The notes: generated by a model from the letters alone, not told the origin. 42,634 nucleotides of DNA from Candidatus Peribacteraceae bacterium (GCA_018062585.1 JAGORY010000002.1:1-42634), one strand, 5' to 3'; shown: positions 1 to 8,486, counted from the first letter of the stretch. Made by a program: numbers and translations.

Positions 1-134
1 GTCGGTGTGCTCCTTCAACGCCGCAAAAGCGACAGAAAATTGTTCTTGCAGACATAAACACGATGGGAAGAGCAAGTAGAAGCCAAATTCTACCCTCTCA
101 ACCCACACACTTCTGGTCCATTACCAATTTTCGT

Positions 135-1763
135 ATGAACGTTCATCCTAGGTCTCTCGCAGTACCGCTCTTCCTCGTATATGTCATAGGGGTGCTGGCT
201 CTTGCTGCACAGCCGCTTCGCACCATGATGCAACCGGGTTACCAAGGGATTCTCTATAAAGGAGGTGACGAGTCGCAGTACATCATGCGCATCGGTCAGG
301 CGATGCAGCATCCGTTTTCGGATGTCTCGAATGCTATTACAAGCGGAACGAAAGGTCTGCAGATGACATTCCTCGAGAGTACGATCGGCACGCTCCTGGG
401 TTGGACTGGGCTGTCGGCGCCGTTTCTTACCATTCTGCTTGCATGCCTCATCGCTCCGCTCATCATTCCTTTCTTTGCGTTGCTTGCTCTCCGTTTCGGA
501 GTTCCGCGTCGATGGGCGGTGGTGGGAGGAGCGCTCTGTTTCTTCCTACTTCTTGGCCCACTCCGGAGAGTTGTGCATCAGTCATGGAGTCTTCCACTGG
601 TGACACTGACGCTGCTGCTCATTGTCGATTGGTGGAAGAATCCCTCGCTCGCGCGTTCAGCCGGACTCGGCATCATCCTCGGCATCATGCCTGGCGTGTA
701 TTTTTGGGCGTGGACGTACACGTGGGCAGTCTTCGGATTCGTTGTCATTCTTATGTGTGCGGCAGACCTTCGCAGGCACAGACTTCGTTCGGTCATCGAT
801 CGGTTCACGCAGGGTGTCATTGCGGGAGTGACGGCGTTGGTCGTTGCATCACCCTTTCTCTTTCTCATGTGGGGCAACGCGCATCATCCCGATGGGGCTG
901 AAACCAGTATCCGCAGTTCGCTCATTCATGCCCGGGAATTGGAGTCTTTGCCGCGGAGTCTCCTGCTCACGTTCTTCGTACTGTTCTCCACACTCTCCAT
1001 CGGCTTTCAGCCAGACAGGCGCAGACTCTTGCCGCTCTTCGCGATGATTCTTGCGCTCTTTGCAGTGCTCCACCAACAGTTTGTCCATGGCCTCGTCCTC
1101 TCCTTCTGGACCCACTACTACCCGTATGTTTGCATTGTCTCTCTTCTATTCATCTTGGTATCGCTTGCTTCTTCGCACCGCACGGTCCTGACGGCTGTTG
1201 CGAGCATCCTCGCTGCGACTTTTCTCTTTGCCGCGTTCCAGGACTATCACGGTCGCTTTGCCATTTTCTCACCCATGCCTCGTCACGAAAAATATCAGCA
1301 CATTGCGTCCGCACTGAGAGCGCTCAATCTGACGCAGGAGACACAGGTTGTTCTTTCGGATCTCGATGTGTCGCTCATCGTCGGGACATACACACATCAT
1401 GATCTTCTCTACACCGAATACTTGCGTCATGTCCTCATGTCATCCCCAGAACTCGCACGGCGGTACTGTCTCACACAGCACGTGACGGGCAGACCTGCGG
1501 ATACCGATTGGCTTGCCTACAATGTACAGGAACTCAGCGCCGCAGGTGTTCCGGCAACGCTAGCGAAAGTGGAGAGGGACAGAGAGATGACGAAGAAAGA
1601 ATGTGCTGATGTGTATGCGCATCCGAAAGACGTGCTCACGGAGTACGGTGTCACCCTTCTTCTGTGGGATGAAAAAAATTATCCGGACTGGAAGATACCG
1701 GCGTCACTGTTCACGGTTTCGGAAAAAGGCGCAGGGTGGAGTATCTGGAAGGTGAGACGATGA
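135..1763 (+). CDS. Multi-pass membrane protein, GT-C glycosyltransferase-like
   Basis: A 542-residue integral membrane protein with about ten or more hydrophobic segments, starting with one at residues 8-24. They fill roughly the first 380 residues and are followed by a soluble C-terminal part of about 160 residues. The layout resembles polyprenyl-phosphate-dependent GT-C glycosyltransferases or other bacterial sugar-polymer membrane proteins, but I see no diagnostic motif, so this is inference from topology. The ORF is open from an ATG at 63; I chose 135 because the 24 extra residues are polar and the hydrophobic helix then sits at the N-terminus. The stop lies 2 bp from the encoded CCA end of the oppositely oriented tRNA-Val. 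Neighbouring deacetylase and glycosyltransferase genes suggest cell-surface polysaccharide work. Function is low confidence; that it is a gene is high confidence. Confidence 0.8.
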   Translation: MNVHPRSLAVPLFLVYVIGVLALAAQPLRTMMQPGYQGILYKGGDESQYIMRIGQAMQHPFSDVSNAITSGTKGLQMTFLESTIGTLLGWTGLSAPFLTILLACLIAPLIIPFFALLALRFGVPRRWAVVGGALCFFLLLGPLRRVVHQSWSLPLVTLTLLLIVDWWKNPSLARSAGLGIILGIMPGVYFWAWTYTWAVFGFVVILMCAADLRRHRLRSVIDRFTQGVIAGVTALVVASPFLFLMWGNAHHPDGAETSIRSSLIHARELESLPRSLLLTFFVLFSTLSIGFQPDRRRLLPLFAMILALFAVLHQQFVHGLVLSFWTHYYPYVCIVSLLFILVSLASSHRTVLTAVASILAATFLFAAFQDYHGRFAIFSPMPRHEKYQHIASALRALNLTQETQVVLSDLDVSLIVGTYTHHDLLYTEYLRHVLMSSPELARRYCLTQHVTGRPADTDWLAYNVQELSAAGVPATLAKVERDREMTKKECADVYAHPKDVLTEYGVTLLLWDEKNYPDWKIPASLFTVSEKGAGWSIWKVRR

Positions 1764-1765
1764 TG

Positions 1766-1842
1766 TGGTGGACGATCTCGGGATCGAACCGAGGACCTTG
1801 CGAATGTGAATCGCACGCTCTAACCAGCTGAGCTAATCGTCC
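1766..1842 (-). tRNA. tRNA-Val (anticodon CAC)
   Basis: On the minus strand a full cloverleaf can be drawn: 7-bp acceptor GGACGAT/ATCGTCC, D stem GCTC/GAGC, anticodon stem TGCGA/TCGCA with loop TTCACAT (anticodon CAC, reading GUG), and T stem CTCGG/CCGAG with loop TTCGATC. Discriminator A at 1769 is followed by an encoded CCA at 1766-1768. Confidence 0.97.
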
Positions 1843-1915
1843 GAAGTCGTGAAGGCCGTACAAAGCCGCACCACGATACGGCGATGGCGCAATTCGGGCA
1901 AGGGACTGGGCATGA

Positions 1916-1921
1916 TAGACT
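1916..1921 (+). promoter_or_regulatory. -10 box TAGACT, 7 nt before the ATG at 1929
   Basis: TAGACT fits the TANNNT pattern of a -10 element. With 7 nt to the ATG, transcription would start at or next to the start codon, giving a leaderless mRNA for the deacetylase. Confidence 0.45.
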
Positions 1922-1928
1922 GCAGTTC

Positions 1929-2711
1929 ATGCGTAGATCAGTGTTACTCGTAACGTTTTTATCGCTCGTGATGGTCGTGTCCGTGGCCGGTCTCGCGACT
2001 GCCGATTCGTGCGAGGCGGCTTCATCAGCGGCGTCCGTTGCATCGGTCAAAAAGATCCCGATTCTCGTCTACCACCACATACGCGTCACGAAGCCGTATC
2101 ACCCCAGTACCTGGAGCTACAAGATGTCGGTATCCCCGGATGTCTTCGGAAAACAGATGCAGTGGATCGTGGACCATGGCTACACCACGGTCACGCTTGA
2201 TATGTACGTCGCGATCATGAAAGGGGAGATCCAGGGGCCAGTGAAGCCCGTGGTCATCACGTTCGATGATAATAATCGTACGCAGCTCACACACGCTCTA
2301 CCGATTCTCCGCGAGAAAGGACTCATCGGCGTTTTCTATCTGACGACGAATCGTCTCCAGAACAAGAGTTTCATACTCGCATCAGAGGTGAAGCAGATGT
2401 CGGAGTGGGGCATGGATATTCAGTCGCACACGATCGATCACGCTACGATGACGTATCTCACGCTGAAGCGACTTGATCAGCAGCTCACCGAAAGCAAGGC
2501 CGTGCTTGAAGCGATCACCGGTAAGCCCGTCCGGCATATCGCATATCCTTCTACCGCTTCCAATAAAACCGTCCGCGAACGCGCTGCCAAAGCGGGCTAC
2601 ACGACCGGTTCCATCATGGATCCGCGTCCGGCAAGCGTGAAGGACGATTTTTTCAGACTGCCGCGCATCATGATGATCGACACGACGAATCTCACAAAAG
2701 TCCTTCCGTAA
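1929..2711 (+). CDS. Secreted polysaccharide deacetylase (NodB-like, CE4)
   Basis: A 260-residue protein with an N-terminal signal peptide or anchor (RRS followed by a hydrophobic stretch to about residue 23). The NodB-like fold is recognisable: ILVYHHI near the N-terminus, VVITFDDNN (catalytic/metal Asp pair), then QSHTIDHATM (SxxxxH metal-binding motif) and HIAYPST, as in PgaB/CE4-type deacetylases. Such enzymes remove N-acetyl groups from extracellular polysaccharide or peptidoglycan; the true substrate cannot be told from sequence. The start at 1929 gives a clean signal peptide; an ATG at 1884 would add 15 non-signal residues. It is followed 21 bp later by a glycosyltransferase gene on the same strand, which fits a surface-glycan locus. 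Family confidence is high, substrate unknown. Confidence 0.88.
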   Translation: MRRSVLLVTFLSLVMVVSVAGLATADSCEAASSAASVASVKKIPILVYHHIRVTKPYHPSTWSYKMSVSPDVFGKQMQWIVDHGYTTVTLDMYVAIMKGEIQGPVKPVVITFDDNNRTQLTHALPILREKGLIGVFYLTTNRLQNKSFILASEVKQMSEWGMDIQSHTIDHATMTYLTLKRLDQQLTESKAVLEAITGKPVRHIAYPSTASNKTVRERAAKAGYTTGSIMDPRPASVKDDFFRLPRIMMIDTTNLTKVLP

Positions 2712-2720
2712 GGAGCGGGC

Positions 2721-2726
2721 TAAGCT
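2721..2726 (+). promoter_or_regulatory. -10 box TAAGCT, 6 nt before the ATG at 2733
   Basis: TAAGCT ends exactly 6 nt before the ATG at 2733. This spacing favours that ATG over the upstream GTG at 2727 and predicts a leaderless transcript. Confidence 0.45.
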
Positions 2727-2732
2727 GTGGTA

Positions 2733-3578
2733 ATGTCCGTGCACATGCGGCTTCCTGCTCTCCTTCGGCGCACACTTTCCTCCGGCGGACCTTTATCACT
2801 TCCAGAGCGTTACCGGTGGCTTCGGACTTTTCATGCATGGAAAAAAACCGCATTTACTGAAGTTTTGCCGTCCTCAGAGAAGCCGGATACGGTGGCTATC
2901 TTGCTCTCCTACAATAGACCGCAGAACATTGATGTCATCGTGCGACTTTTACTCAGAACCCCATCGATTGCAAAGGTTATCGTCTCAAACAACAATCCTC
3001 GGTATCGGATGAGCGATTGGTTGAGTGTCCGTGACACGCGTCTCACGGTTATCGAACAGTGCACCCGCCAGCCATGTCACCTGCGTTACGGAATCGCTGC
3101 CCGAGAAAAAGAGTTTCATCAATTTCTTGCTGTGGACGATGATCTTTTCCTCCGCCCGTCGCAAATGGAGCAACTGTGCAGCGCACTTCGTTCGGATCCT
3201 GCGCGACCTCACGGAATCACGGGCATGGTGTATGACTCATGGCGCGGGATGATGTACCACAATATGAACAAGCAGACGCAGGCGGTGGATGTCTTGAACC
3301 GCGTCTACGCTTTCACGTCGGCTCATATCGAGGGCTACCGACAGCTGCTCCGTGAAGCGGGGTTCAATCCCGCACACACGGCATGGAAATATTCGTATTG
3401 GGACGATCTTTTCCTGAGTTTTTCCGGCGAGAAACCGCAGGTATGCTTTGTCGGGAGCTACTTGGATTGTCCGACTCAAGGCAAGCAGGGGATCGGAGTC
3501 TGGATGGAGCCGAGTTTCTTCCGGTATCGCATACCCATTCTTCTCATGCTGCGGCGTCTGAGACCGAATCAGGCGTGA
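2733..3578 (+). CDS. GT-A fold glycosyltransferase (GT2/GT64-like)
   Basis: A 281-residue protein without a signal peptide. Around residue 50 it has a VAILLSYNRP nucleotide-sugar-binding strand, then IVSNNNP, and a FLAVDDDLFL stretch with the DxD metal/UDP-sugar motif, as in GT-A glycosyltransferases; the arrangement resembles exostosin-type GT64 as well as GT2. The C-terminal SYWDDLFLS probably supplies the acceptor-side acidic residues. I infer sugar transfer to a surface polymer in the cytoplasm; donor and acceptor are unknown. The start at 2733 was chosen from the -10 spacing. Its 3' end overlaps the convergent frameshifted GT2 gene by 35 bp. Confidence 0.8.
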   Translation: MSVHMRLPALLRRTLSSGGPLSLPERYRWLRTFHAWKKTAFTEVLPSSEKPDTVAILLSYNRPQNIDVIVRLLLRTPSIAKVIVSNNNPRYRMSDWLSVRDTRLTVIEQCTRQPCHLRYGIAAREKEFHQFLAVDDDLFLRPSQMEQLCSALRSDPARPHGITGMVYDSWRGMMYHNMNKQTQAVDVLNRVYAFTSAHIEGYRQLLREAGFNPAHTAWKYSYWDDLFLSFSGEKPQVCFVGSYLDCPTQGKQGIGVWMEPSFFRYRIPILLMLRRLRPNQA

Positions 3579-4547
3579 TCTTTTTTTTCTTGAGCTCCGC
3601 GTACATCTGTGCGATCTCTTCCGCGGATTCCAGAAGTACGTGCATCGGTTCCGTCTCCTTGACTGGGTAGCGCACGTCAAAATTGCACGGCACCGGATCG
3701 ACAACGAGCGTTGCATCGGTATCGCTGGATTTTTCCTGCGCGTCGTAGAGCTTGAGCGGCCCGCCGGTGAATGACTCGGGCAGGGTTTTCCATTGTTTTT
3801 CCGTCGCATAGTCCATGGCCAATTGCGTGAGCTCCTGGGCAAGAAGGGGGCGCTCCTCCTTCAGTCGCTCGAAAGCGGCTTTCCACTGGAAGTGTTACCC
3901 TGTCGCCGTTCGACATCGACGCAACGCGAGAGCCAGCCGCCATAGACTTTACGCATGATTTGTTTCGCTGACCGAACCGGGAAATGAGCGATCGCAAGCT
4001 CGGTGTCGGTATGCGGCAACGGGCGTCCGGACGTATCTAGCAAGACGTGGTTGCCATGTCGCAATCCGACTGCCGTCGTTGCCGTGCGGGGGGCGAGAAT
4101 TTTGTAGCGCTGCGGCAATTCGATGCTTCGCCGATGCGTGATCCGCTTCAGCACATTTCGATGTGAGGCGTCATCTTTGTCCGTCGGAACGTATCCTTTC
4201 CATGCGAGGCGTATCGCGCGCGGATCATCTCCGTAGGAGCTCAGTACGGACACCGCGTCTCCGGTGAGAAATTCATCGGCATCGAGGGGAACGACGAAAT
4301 CCACTCCTTCCGCGAACGCCTTCCGCATCATCTCGCTCATAACTTTCGCCTGTTCGTGTGCCAGCCGTTCATCCGTCCGCCAGACGACGGGAAGTCCTGC
4401 CTTCTTTAACGCTTCCAGAATCTCTTCTGAGTTGTCATGGCATCGATGCAGTACGATTTCCAGTGTGGAAAAAGCGGCATGATGACGGATGAAGGATTCC
4501 AGAATATCGGCTTCGTTTCGCGCCCAAGAGATCGTGCGGATCTTCAT
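3544..4547 (-). pseudogene. GT2-family glycosyltransferase, single frameshift near 3890-3896
   Basis: The N-terminal part (4547 down to about 3894, about 218 residues) is a clear glycosyltransferase: TISWARNEADIL, residues for binding the nucleotide sugar, and VVPLDADEFL with a DxD motif. It then runs into ten unrelated residues and a TGA at 3861-3863. In another frame the protein continues from 3891 (TTC) as FQWKAAFERLKEERPLL and then about 95 further residues to the stop at 3544. That second frame has a TAA immediately upstream (3895-3897), so it cannot start far upstream. Together they make a normal protein of about 333 residues if one base is restored near 3892. Either the gene is broken or this is a sequencing/assembly error. 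The start overlaps the upstream methyltransferase stop (ATGA), so the two are translationally coupled. Confidence 0.75.
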
Positions 4548-5194
4548 GTGTCGGGGCCTGAAAGCAAACGAACGGTATCACGGATGTTCTTCGTTTTTCG
4601 CAGCATGACTTGGTCACTATGCTCCATCAGAACGAATTCGCCATCGAAACAATACATGAATGCATCAATCGCTGGGCGAGGTGACTTGAGAATATCCTCA
4701 GGAAACAGATTCCATCGGACATCGTCAAAAATCATGATGCCGTTGATTTTCAGGAGGTTCCAGCTCAGGACGGCATCCGTGAGCACGTTGCGTGCGGTGT
4801 GCGATCCGTCGATGTAGACGATGTCGAATGAATCAAGCGGTAGGGTGTACAGTATCTCAGCCGATCTGCCCTTCAACTTCGTTACCCGTTTCTCGGCTCC
4901 TGTGGCTTGAATGTTAGCGTCGAAAGTTCCTTCAATATCCGCGTCGTAGGGAATAGCAATCTTCCTGCGCTCGAAGTTTTTTCGGAACTCGTCGGTCATC
5001 TCGAAAGTGTCGACGCACGTAAGGCGAGAGTCTGAAGCCGTCAGGATATTATCGAGAAGCCAGACCGCGCTCCTGCCTTCGTAACTGCCGATTTCCAGCG
5101 CATTCACATTCTGTTTGCCGGCAAGTCCTATCAGCTTTTCTTGCCACAATGGAATATGCTTGGAAAACCAGTCGCTGGTGAACGTGTACTGCAT
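4544..5194 (-). CDS. Class I SAM-dependent methyltransferase (Methyltransf_24 type)
   Basis: A 216-residue soluble protein with a Rossmann methyltransferase core: ALEIGSYEGRS (motif I, SAM glycine loop), LTCVDTFE (motif II acidic residue), FDIVYIDGSHT (motif IV) and IMIFDDV. The YIDGSH motif is typical of Methyltransf_24 proteins found in glycan-modification clusters and of macrocin/catechol O-methyltransferase relatives. It probably O-methylates a sugar or a small acceptor; the substrate is unknown. Its stop overlaps the start of the downstream GT2 gene by 4 bp, so the two form an operon. A TAGTAT box lies 6 nt before the ATG. Family confidence is high. Confidence 0.85.
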   Translation of the reverse strand: MQYTFTSDWFSKHIPLWQEKLIGLAGKQNVNALEIGSYEGRSAVWLLDNILTASDSRLTCVDTFEMTDEFRKNFERRKIAIPYDADIEGTFDANIQATGAEKRVTKLKGRSAEILYTLPLDSFDIVYIDGSHTARNVLTDAVLSWNLLKINGIMIFDDVRWNLFPEDILKSPRPAIDAFMYCFDGEFVLMEHSDQVMLRKTKNIRDTVRLLSGPDT

Positions 5195-5200
5195 GATTCG

Positions 5201-5206
5201 ATACTA
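5201..5206 (-). promoter_or_regulatory. -10 box TAGTAT, 6 nt before the ATG at 5194
   Basis: Read on the minus strand, TAGTAT-N6-ATG; this predicts a leaderless transcript for the methyltransferase-GT2 operon. Confidence 0.5.
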
Positions 5207-5338
5207 GCAAGGTTTGAGGTTCGTCGCCAAAGTCGAACGACCGTCGTTTCTCTGACCAGCAGACCGCTCGAAACTGTCATCAGACCTTCTGGGACCGAAT
5301 TATCGTTATCAAGTAGTGTTCTTAAAATTAACAACAGT

Positions 5339-6175
5339 TCAAAAAAGGTCGTCCCACGAACATAATGTGATCTCTCGTTCTGCTAATTCCTTGAGGACAT
5401 CGGTATCAAGGAGAACGTTCATCTCAGTCTGACGCTGAGGGTCGGCGTCGAACGGTTCACCGTGCGGATGTGGACTTCCCGGATGCATCATGAGCTCGGT
5501 CGTTCCTTCTGGAAGGCGTCCGATGATGTGCCGAAAGTTCCGTTTTGATGCGTGGCCTGCAAAAGCGAGACCCCTGAAGTGATCCGTACTCCCGATGCCG
5601 TTGGCTGTATACAATTTTCGTGCGTTTTCCGCGTGCTCGGACAGCTTCTTGATGAAAGCGGACTGTGCCGGTGAGATTTCGTAGCCGAACGGGAATGGGG
5701 GTTCGCTCGGAATCCGGACAAAGGGGATCGCGTACCGATCAAGTACCGTGATGACGATGGGCGCGATACTCGGATGGATGTGGATATGATGGTGACTGTC
5801 GACATGCGTCGGTTGTCCGCAGTTACTCAGAAACCATTCTACCTGCGTCCTCAGTTCACGCTCGATGTGAAGTGGATCAACCTGCTTTTCCATGAGCACT
5901 CGTTCCAGTGTGTCGCGGCCGAGGAAGTATCCGTCGATGGTGATGAGGGACTCGATGTCTGAGTTCCTGCTCATCGGTGAACCGGTCGTGAGATTCAGAT
6001 GCAAGCCTGATGACACATCACGTTCCTTGGCGAGACGTGCTGCTTTAGAGCTACCTGGGTAATTGGGGATGATGCTCGCGGACGTGAGGATGCCCTGCTC
6101 GCGGCACATAACGATACCGTGACTGCGTTGTTCGTTGATCCCGAAGTCGTCGGCGTTCAGAATAAGTCGTCGCAT
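5339..6175 (-). CDS. YdjC/ChbG-family carbohydrate deacetylase
   Basis: A 278-residue protein that begins with the family signature LILNADDFGINE (the two metal-binding Asp). It continues with GLHLNLTTG and THVDSHHHIHIHP (metal-binding His residues), and later HPGSPHP. YdjC/ChbG enzymes deacetylate N-acetylated sugars or sugar-lipids (chitobiose, hopanoid or glycan intermediates); the specific substrate is not visible. No signal peptide is seen, so it acts in the cytoplasm. It lies beside the glycosyltransferase genes and is divergent from the pseudouridine synthase gene, with only 67 bp between the start codons. Together with the CE4 gene at 1929 this locus has two unrelated sugar deacetylases. 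High family confidence. Confidence 0.92.
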   Translation of the reverse strand: MRRLILNADDFGINEQRSHGIVMCREQGILTSASIIPNYPGSSKAARLAKERDVSSGLHLNLTTGSPMSRNSDIESLITIDGYFLGRDTLERVLMEKQVDPLHIERELRTQVEWFLSNCGQPTHVDSHHHIHIHPSIAPIVITVLDRYAIPFVRIPSEPPFPFGYEISPAQSAFIKKLSEHAENARKLYTANGIGSTDHFRGLAFAGHASKRNFRHIIGRLPEGTTELMMHPGSPHPHGEPFDADPQRQTEMNVLLDTDVLKELAEREITLCSWDDLF

Positions 6176-6181
6176 GGACGA

Positions 6182-6187
6182 ATGGTA
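6182..6187 (-). promoter_or_regulatory. -10 box TACCAT, 6 nt before the ATG at 6175
   Basis: TACCAT-N6-ATG on the minus strand; leaderless spacing for the YdjC-family gene. Confidence 0.45.
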
Positions 6188-6230
6188 CAGGGGTGGATGC
6201 GAAACGGCACTGAGACGGTCGAATCTGCGC

Positions 6231-6236
6231 TACACT
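6231..6236 (+). promoter_or_regulatory. -10 box TACACT, 6 nt before the ATG at 6243
   Basis: TACACT-N6-ATG; leaderless spacing for the pseudouridine synthase gene. This spacing supports 6243 rather than the ATG at 6135 as the start. Confidence 0.5.
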
Positions 6237-6242
6237 CCTCCT

Positions 6243-6902
6243 ATGCCGATCGACAAAGGACGCATCCTCTATGAAGACCAATGGCTTCTCGCCGTGACAA
6301 AACTGGGTGGTGAGCTCGTGGTGAAGGGCAAGGGCAAAATCCAGAAGCTGCCGCTGCTCGATTTTCTGCGCAAAGACTATCCCAGCTTGGCACCTATTCA
6401 CCGACTCGACTTCGAGACATCCGGCGTCGTCGTCTTTGCCAAGTCAAAGAAGGTCCTGCAGACCGTTCTCGAGTCAAAATTCATCGGCTGGAATAAAACG
6501 TACATCGCCATTGTCGCTGGGTCGCCGAATCGCGATGTCGGAGAGGTCGATATTCCGCTTCCTGCCCGCAGCGGGACGGGTAACGTTCAGGCTCTCACGA
6601 AGTATCGCGTTCTTGAGCGCTTTCGCGGCTGCAGTCTTGTCGAAGTCAGCTTCGAGCGTGGCCAAAAACACCAAATCCGCCGGCACATGTCGATGATGGG
6701 CAGCCCGCTGATCTTGGATGATGTGTACGGCGACGATAAACCGAACAAGACCTTCGGAAGATTCCTCAAGATGCGCCGATTTTTCCTCCACGCCTCCAAG
6801 GTCACGTTCCCGCATCCGGTGACCGGAAAGGAAACGACGATCGAATCTCCGACACCGCATGCATTCGTCGCAGTCGTGAAGAAGCTCAAGATGAATCGGT
6901 AG
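6243..6902 (+). CDS. RluA-family pseudouridine synthase
   Basis: A 219-residue enzyme of the RluA/RsuA superfamily, which isomerises uridine to pseudouridine in rRNA or tRNA. It has IHRLDFETSGVVVFAKS (catalytic Asp in HRLD), a YIAIVAG strand and the conserved basic GQKHQIRRHMSMMG segment. There is no N-terminal S4 domain. At 219 residues it is about the size of short RluA/TruC-like members, so the target uridine cannot be assigned. The ORF is open from 6135, but those 36 residues overlap the divergent YdjC gene and its promoter, so 6243 was chosen. It is followed 36 bp later by trpS on the same strand, with its own -10-like box. Confidence 0.9.
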   Translation: MPIDKGRILYEDQWLLAVTKLGGELVVKGKGKIQKLPLLDFLRKDYPSLAPIHRLDFETSGVVVFAKSKKVLQTVLESKFIGWNKTYIAIVAGSPNRDVGEVDIPLPARSGTGNVQALTKYRVLERFRGCSLVEVSFERGQKHQIRRHMSMMGSPLILDDVYGDDKPNKTFGRFLKMRRFFLHASKVTFPHPVTGKETTIESPTPHAFVAVVKKLKMNR

Positions 6903-6927
6903 AGTCGCACTTTCCCGAAATGGTGCT

Positions 6928-6933
6928 ATCATT
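6928..6933 (+). promoter_or_regulatory. -10 box TATCAT just before the trpS ATG
   Basis: TATCAT ends 5-6 nt before the trpS start codon, again leaderless spacing. Confidence 0.45.
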
Positions 6934-6938
6934 TTTCC

Positions 6939-7904
6939 ATGCGCATCCTTTCCGGTATCCAACCTTCGGGCCAGTTGCACCTCGGTAACTACTTCGGTTC
7001 CATGCGACCGAACTTGGAGCATGTGGGGAAAGGCGACATGAGCCTCTACATGATCGTAGACCTCCATGCGCTCACAACAGTCCAGAATCCGGAGGAGCTC
7101 AGGACATTTAGAAACGATGCCATTCTCGATCTTCTTGCCTGCGGGTTTGATCCCGACAAGGCGGTTCTTTTCTTTCAGTCACACGTCGCAGAACACAGCG
7201 AACTCAGTTGGATTCTTTCGACCGTCACGCCGATGGGCTTACTCGAGCGTGCGGTGAGCTTCAAGGACAAGGTGCAGAAGGGGATTGCGGCTTCCGTCGG
7301 ACTTTTCACATATCCAGTGCTCATGGCCGCGGACATCCTGCTCTACGACGCGACGACGGTACCGGTTGGCAAAGATCAGAAGCAACACGTCGAGATGGCT
7401 CGTGACATTGCGATGAAGTTCAATCACGCATTCGGCGAAACATTCGTCATCCCCGAACCGAAGATTCGCGAGGAAGTAGCGGTGGTGCCTGGCACGGATG
7501 GTCAGAAGATGAGCAAGAGTTACGGCAACACGATTCCGCTCTTCGGTTCCGAGAAGGCTATCCAGAAAGCGATCATGGGTATCGTGACTGATTCCAAGGG
7601 TGTTGCTGACCCTAAGGCCCCCGACACATGTCCGGTGTATCAGATTCATCGATCCTTCCTCACGCAAGCCGATGCCGAGACGCTTGCTGCGAAATACAAA
7701 GCCGGAGGACTGGGATACGGCGATGCCAAGAAGCTCCTCTTCACTGCTTACATGGATGCCTTCGGACCGATGCGGGCGAAACGCGAGGAACTGATGAAGA
7801 AGCCGGACTATGTGGAGAGTGTAGTCCGAGATGGTGCTGCCAAAGCCCGTAAAGTCGCCTCGGCGACCATGGATCGCGTCCGGAAAGCCGTAGGATTGGT
7901 GTGA
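6939..7904 (+). CDS. trpS: Tryptophan--tRNA ligase
   Basis: A 321-residue class I aminoacyl-tRNA synthetase, a normal length for bacterial TrpRS. The N-terminus GIQPSGQLHLGNYFGS carries the HIGH-equivalent and is characteristic of TrpRS. The second class I signature, GQKMSKSYGN, lies near residue 190. YDATTVPVGKDQKQHVEMARDIA is the expected Trp/adenylate-binding region and is well conserved. It charges tRNA-Trp with tryptophan in the cytoplasm. It follows the pseudouridine synthase gene but has its own -10 box. The downstream gene begins after a recognisable -35/-10 promoter, so trpS probably ends its transcription unit. Very high confidence. Confidence 0.97.
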   Translation: MRILSGIQPSGQLHLGNYFGSMRPNLEHVGKGDMSLYMIVDLHALTTVQNPEELRTFRNDAILDLLACGFDPDKAVLFFQSHVAEHSELSWILSTVTPMGLLERAVSFKDKVQKGIAASVGLFTYPVLMAADILLYDATTVPVGKDQKQHVEMARDIAMKFNHAFGETFVIPEPKIREEVAVVPGTDGQKMSKSYGNTIPLFGSEKAIQKAIMGIVTDSKGVADPKAPDTCPVYQIHRSFLTQADAETLAAKYKAGGLGYGDAKKLLFTAYMDAFGPMRAKREELMKKPDYVESVVRDGAAKARKVASATMDRVRKAVGLV

Positions 7905-7905
7905 T

Positions 7906-7934
7906 TTGCATAATAGTAAAAAATATTGTATAAT
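7906..7934 (+). promoter_or_regulatory. Sigma-70-type promoter TTGCAT-N17-TATAAT
   Basis: A -35 hexamer TTGCAT (7906-7911), a 17-nt spacer and a consensus TATAAT (7929-7934). It would give a leader of about 32 nt to the gene at 7974. It is one of the best -35/-10 pairs in the window and lies in a short AT-rich gap after trpS. Confidence 0.7.
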
Positions 7935-7973
7935 ATACGTAATCAATACTCACATCCATTTCACACTCCACGT

Positions 7974-8438
7974 ATGAAAAATCAATCGCAGCATTCGATG
8001 TTCGCACTCATGCTCGTCTCCATCGCCGTACCAACGGTGGTCCTTGGCGTCGTTGCGGTGTCCGCCGCTTCGGACATCTCGCCGGTAACGAAGAGCACGA
8101 ATCATGAGCTCTTCGAACTCAGGTCTTTCCGTTTGCAACAAAGACTCCGAACGCAGGATTCTGTCGTGCCTGCATCATCCGCAGAGCCTGCTCGTCGGGC
8201 CGCTCCCACGGTGCCGTGCGCATCGGATACGGAAGTAACGGAAACGGAGGAGGCTTCGGAGAGCCCGCTCATCTTTGAGGACCTCTCAATGACGCAGCGT
8301 GAAATATTGAGGAAGCAGCTTCGCATCGGCGGCTGTCCACAGGATGTGCTTCCTGGGTACAGGCAACTCTGCGAAAGCTTACTGAAGCAGCAGCAAACTC
8401 TTGAAGCCAAAACCGGACTCACGAATCCGCATCAGTAA
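7974..8438 (+). CDS. Hypothetical secreted or membrane-anchored protein
   Basis: A 154-residue protein I do not recognise. Residues 9-32 form one hydrophobic segment followed by SAASD, so it is a signal peptide or an N-terminal anchor. The rest is polar and probably partly disordered: an A/P/E/T-rich stretch in the middle, then a helical C-terminus with two Cys and a Gln-rich run near the end (LLKQQQTLEAKTG). Three Cys lie outside the membrane segment, so extracellular disulfides are possible. The start at 7974 puts the hydrophobic segment at the N-terminus and follows a C/T-rich leader. It has its own strong promoter. No function can be assigned. Confidence 0.75.
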   Translation: MKNQSQHSMFALMLVSIAVPTVVLGVVAVSAASDISPVTKSTNHELFELRSFRLQQRLRTQDSVVPASSAEPARRAAPTVPCASDTEVTETEEASESPLIFEDLSMTQREILRKQLRIGGCPQDVLPGYRQLCESLLKQQQTLEAKTGLTNPHQ

Positions 8439-8486
8439 AAAGTTTGAGAGGTAAGCTCAGGTCGTCCTGTGATAGCATGCGGGACA

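Noticed and set aside
401..901. Plus-strand frame of 166 residues inside the first membrane protein
   Set aside because: Cys/His/Ser-rich shadow of the 542-residue gene in another frame with no independent start signal.
3237..3842. Long minus-strand open frame (201 residues) across the GT genes
   Set aside because: It is the antisense of the GT-A gene at 2733 and overlaps the frameshifted GT2 tail; its Arg/Ser/Pro-rich composition is typical of shadow frames.
3677..3997. Third open frame at the GT2 frameshift site
   Set aside because: Its residues (ESRFRATEGGAPPSC) are unlike the family; the frame that continues FQWKAAFERL is the real continuation.
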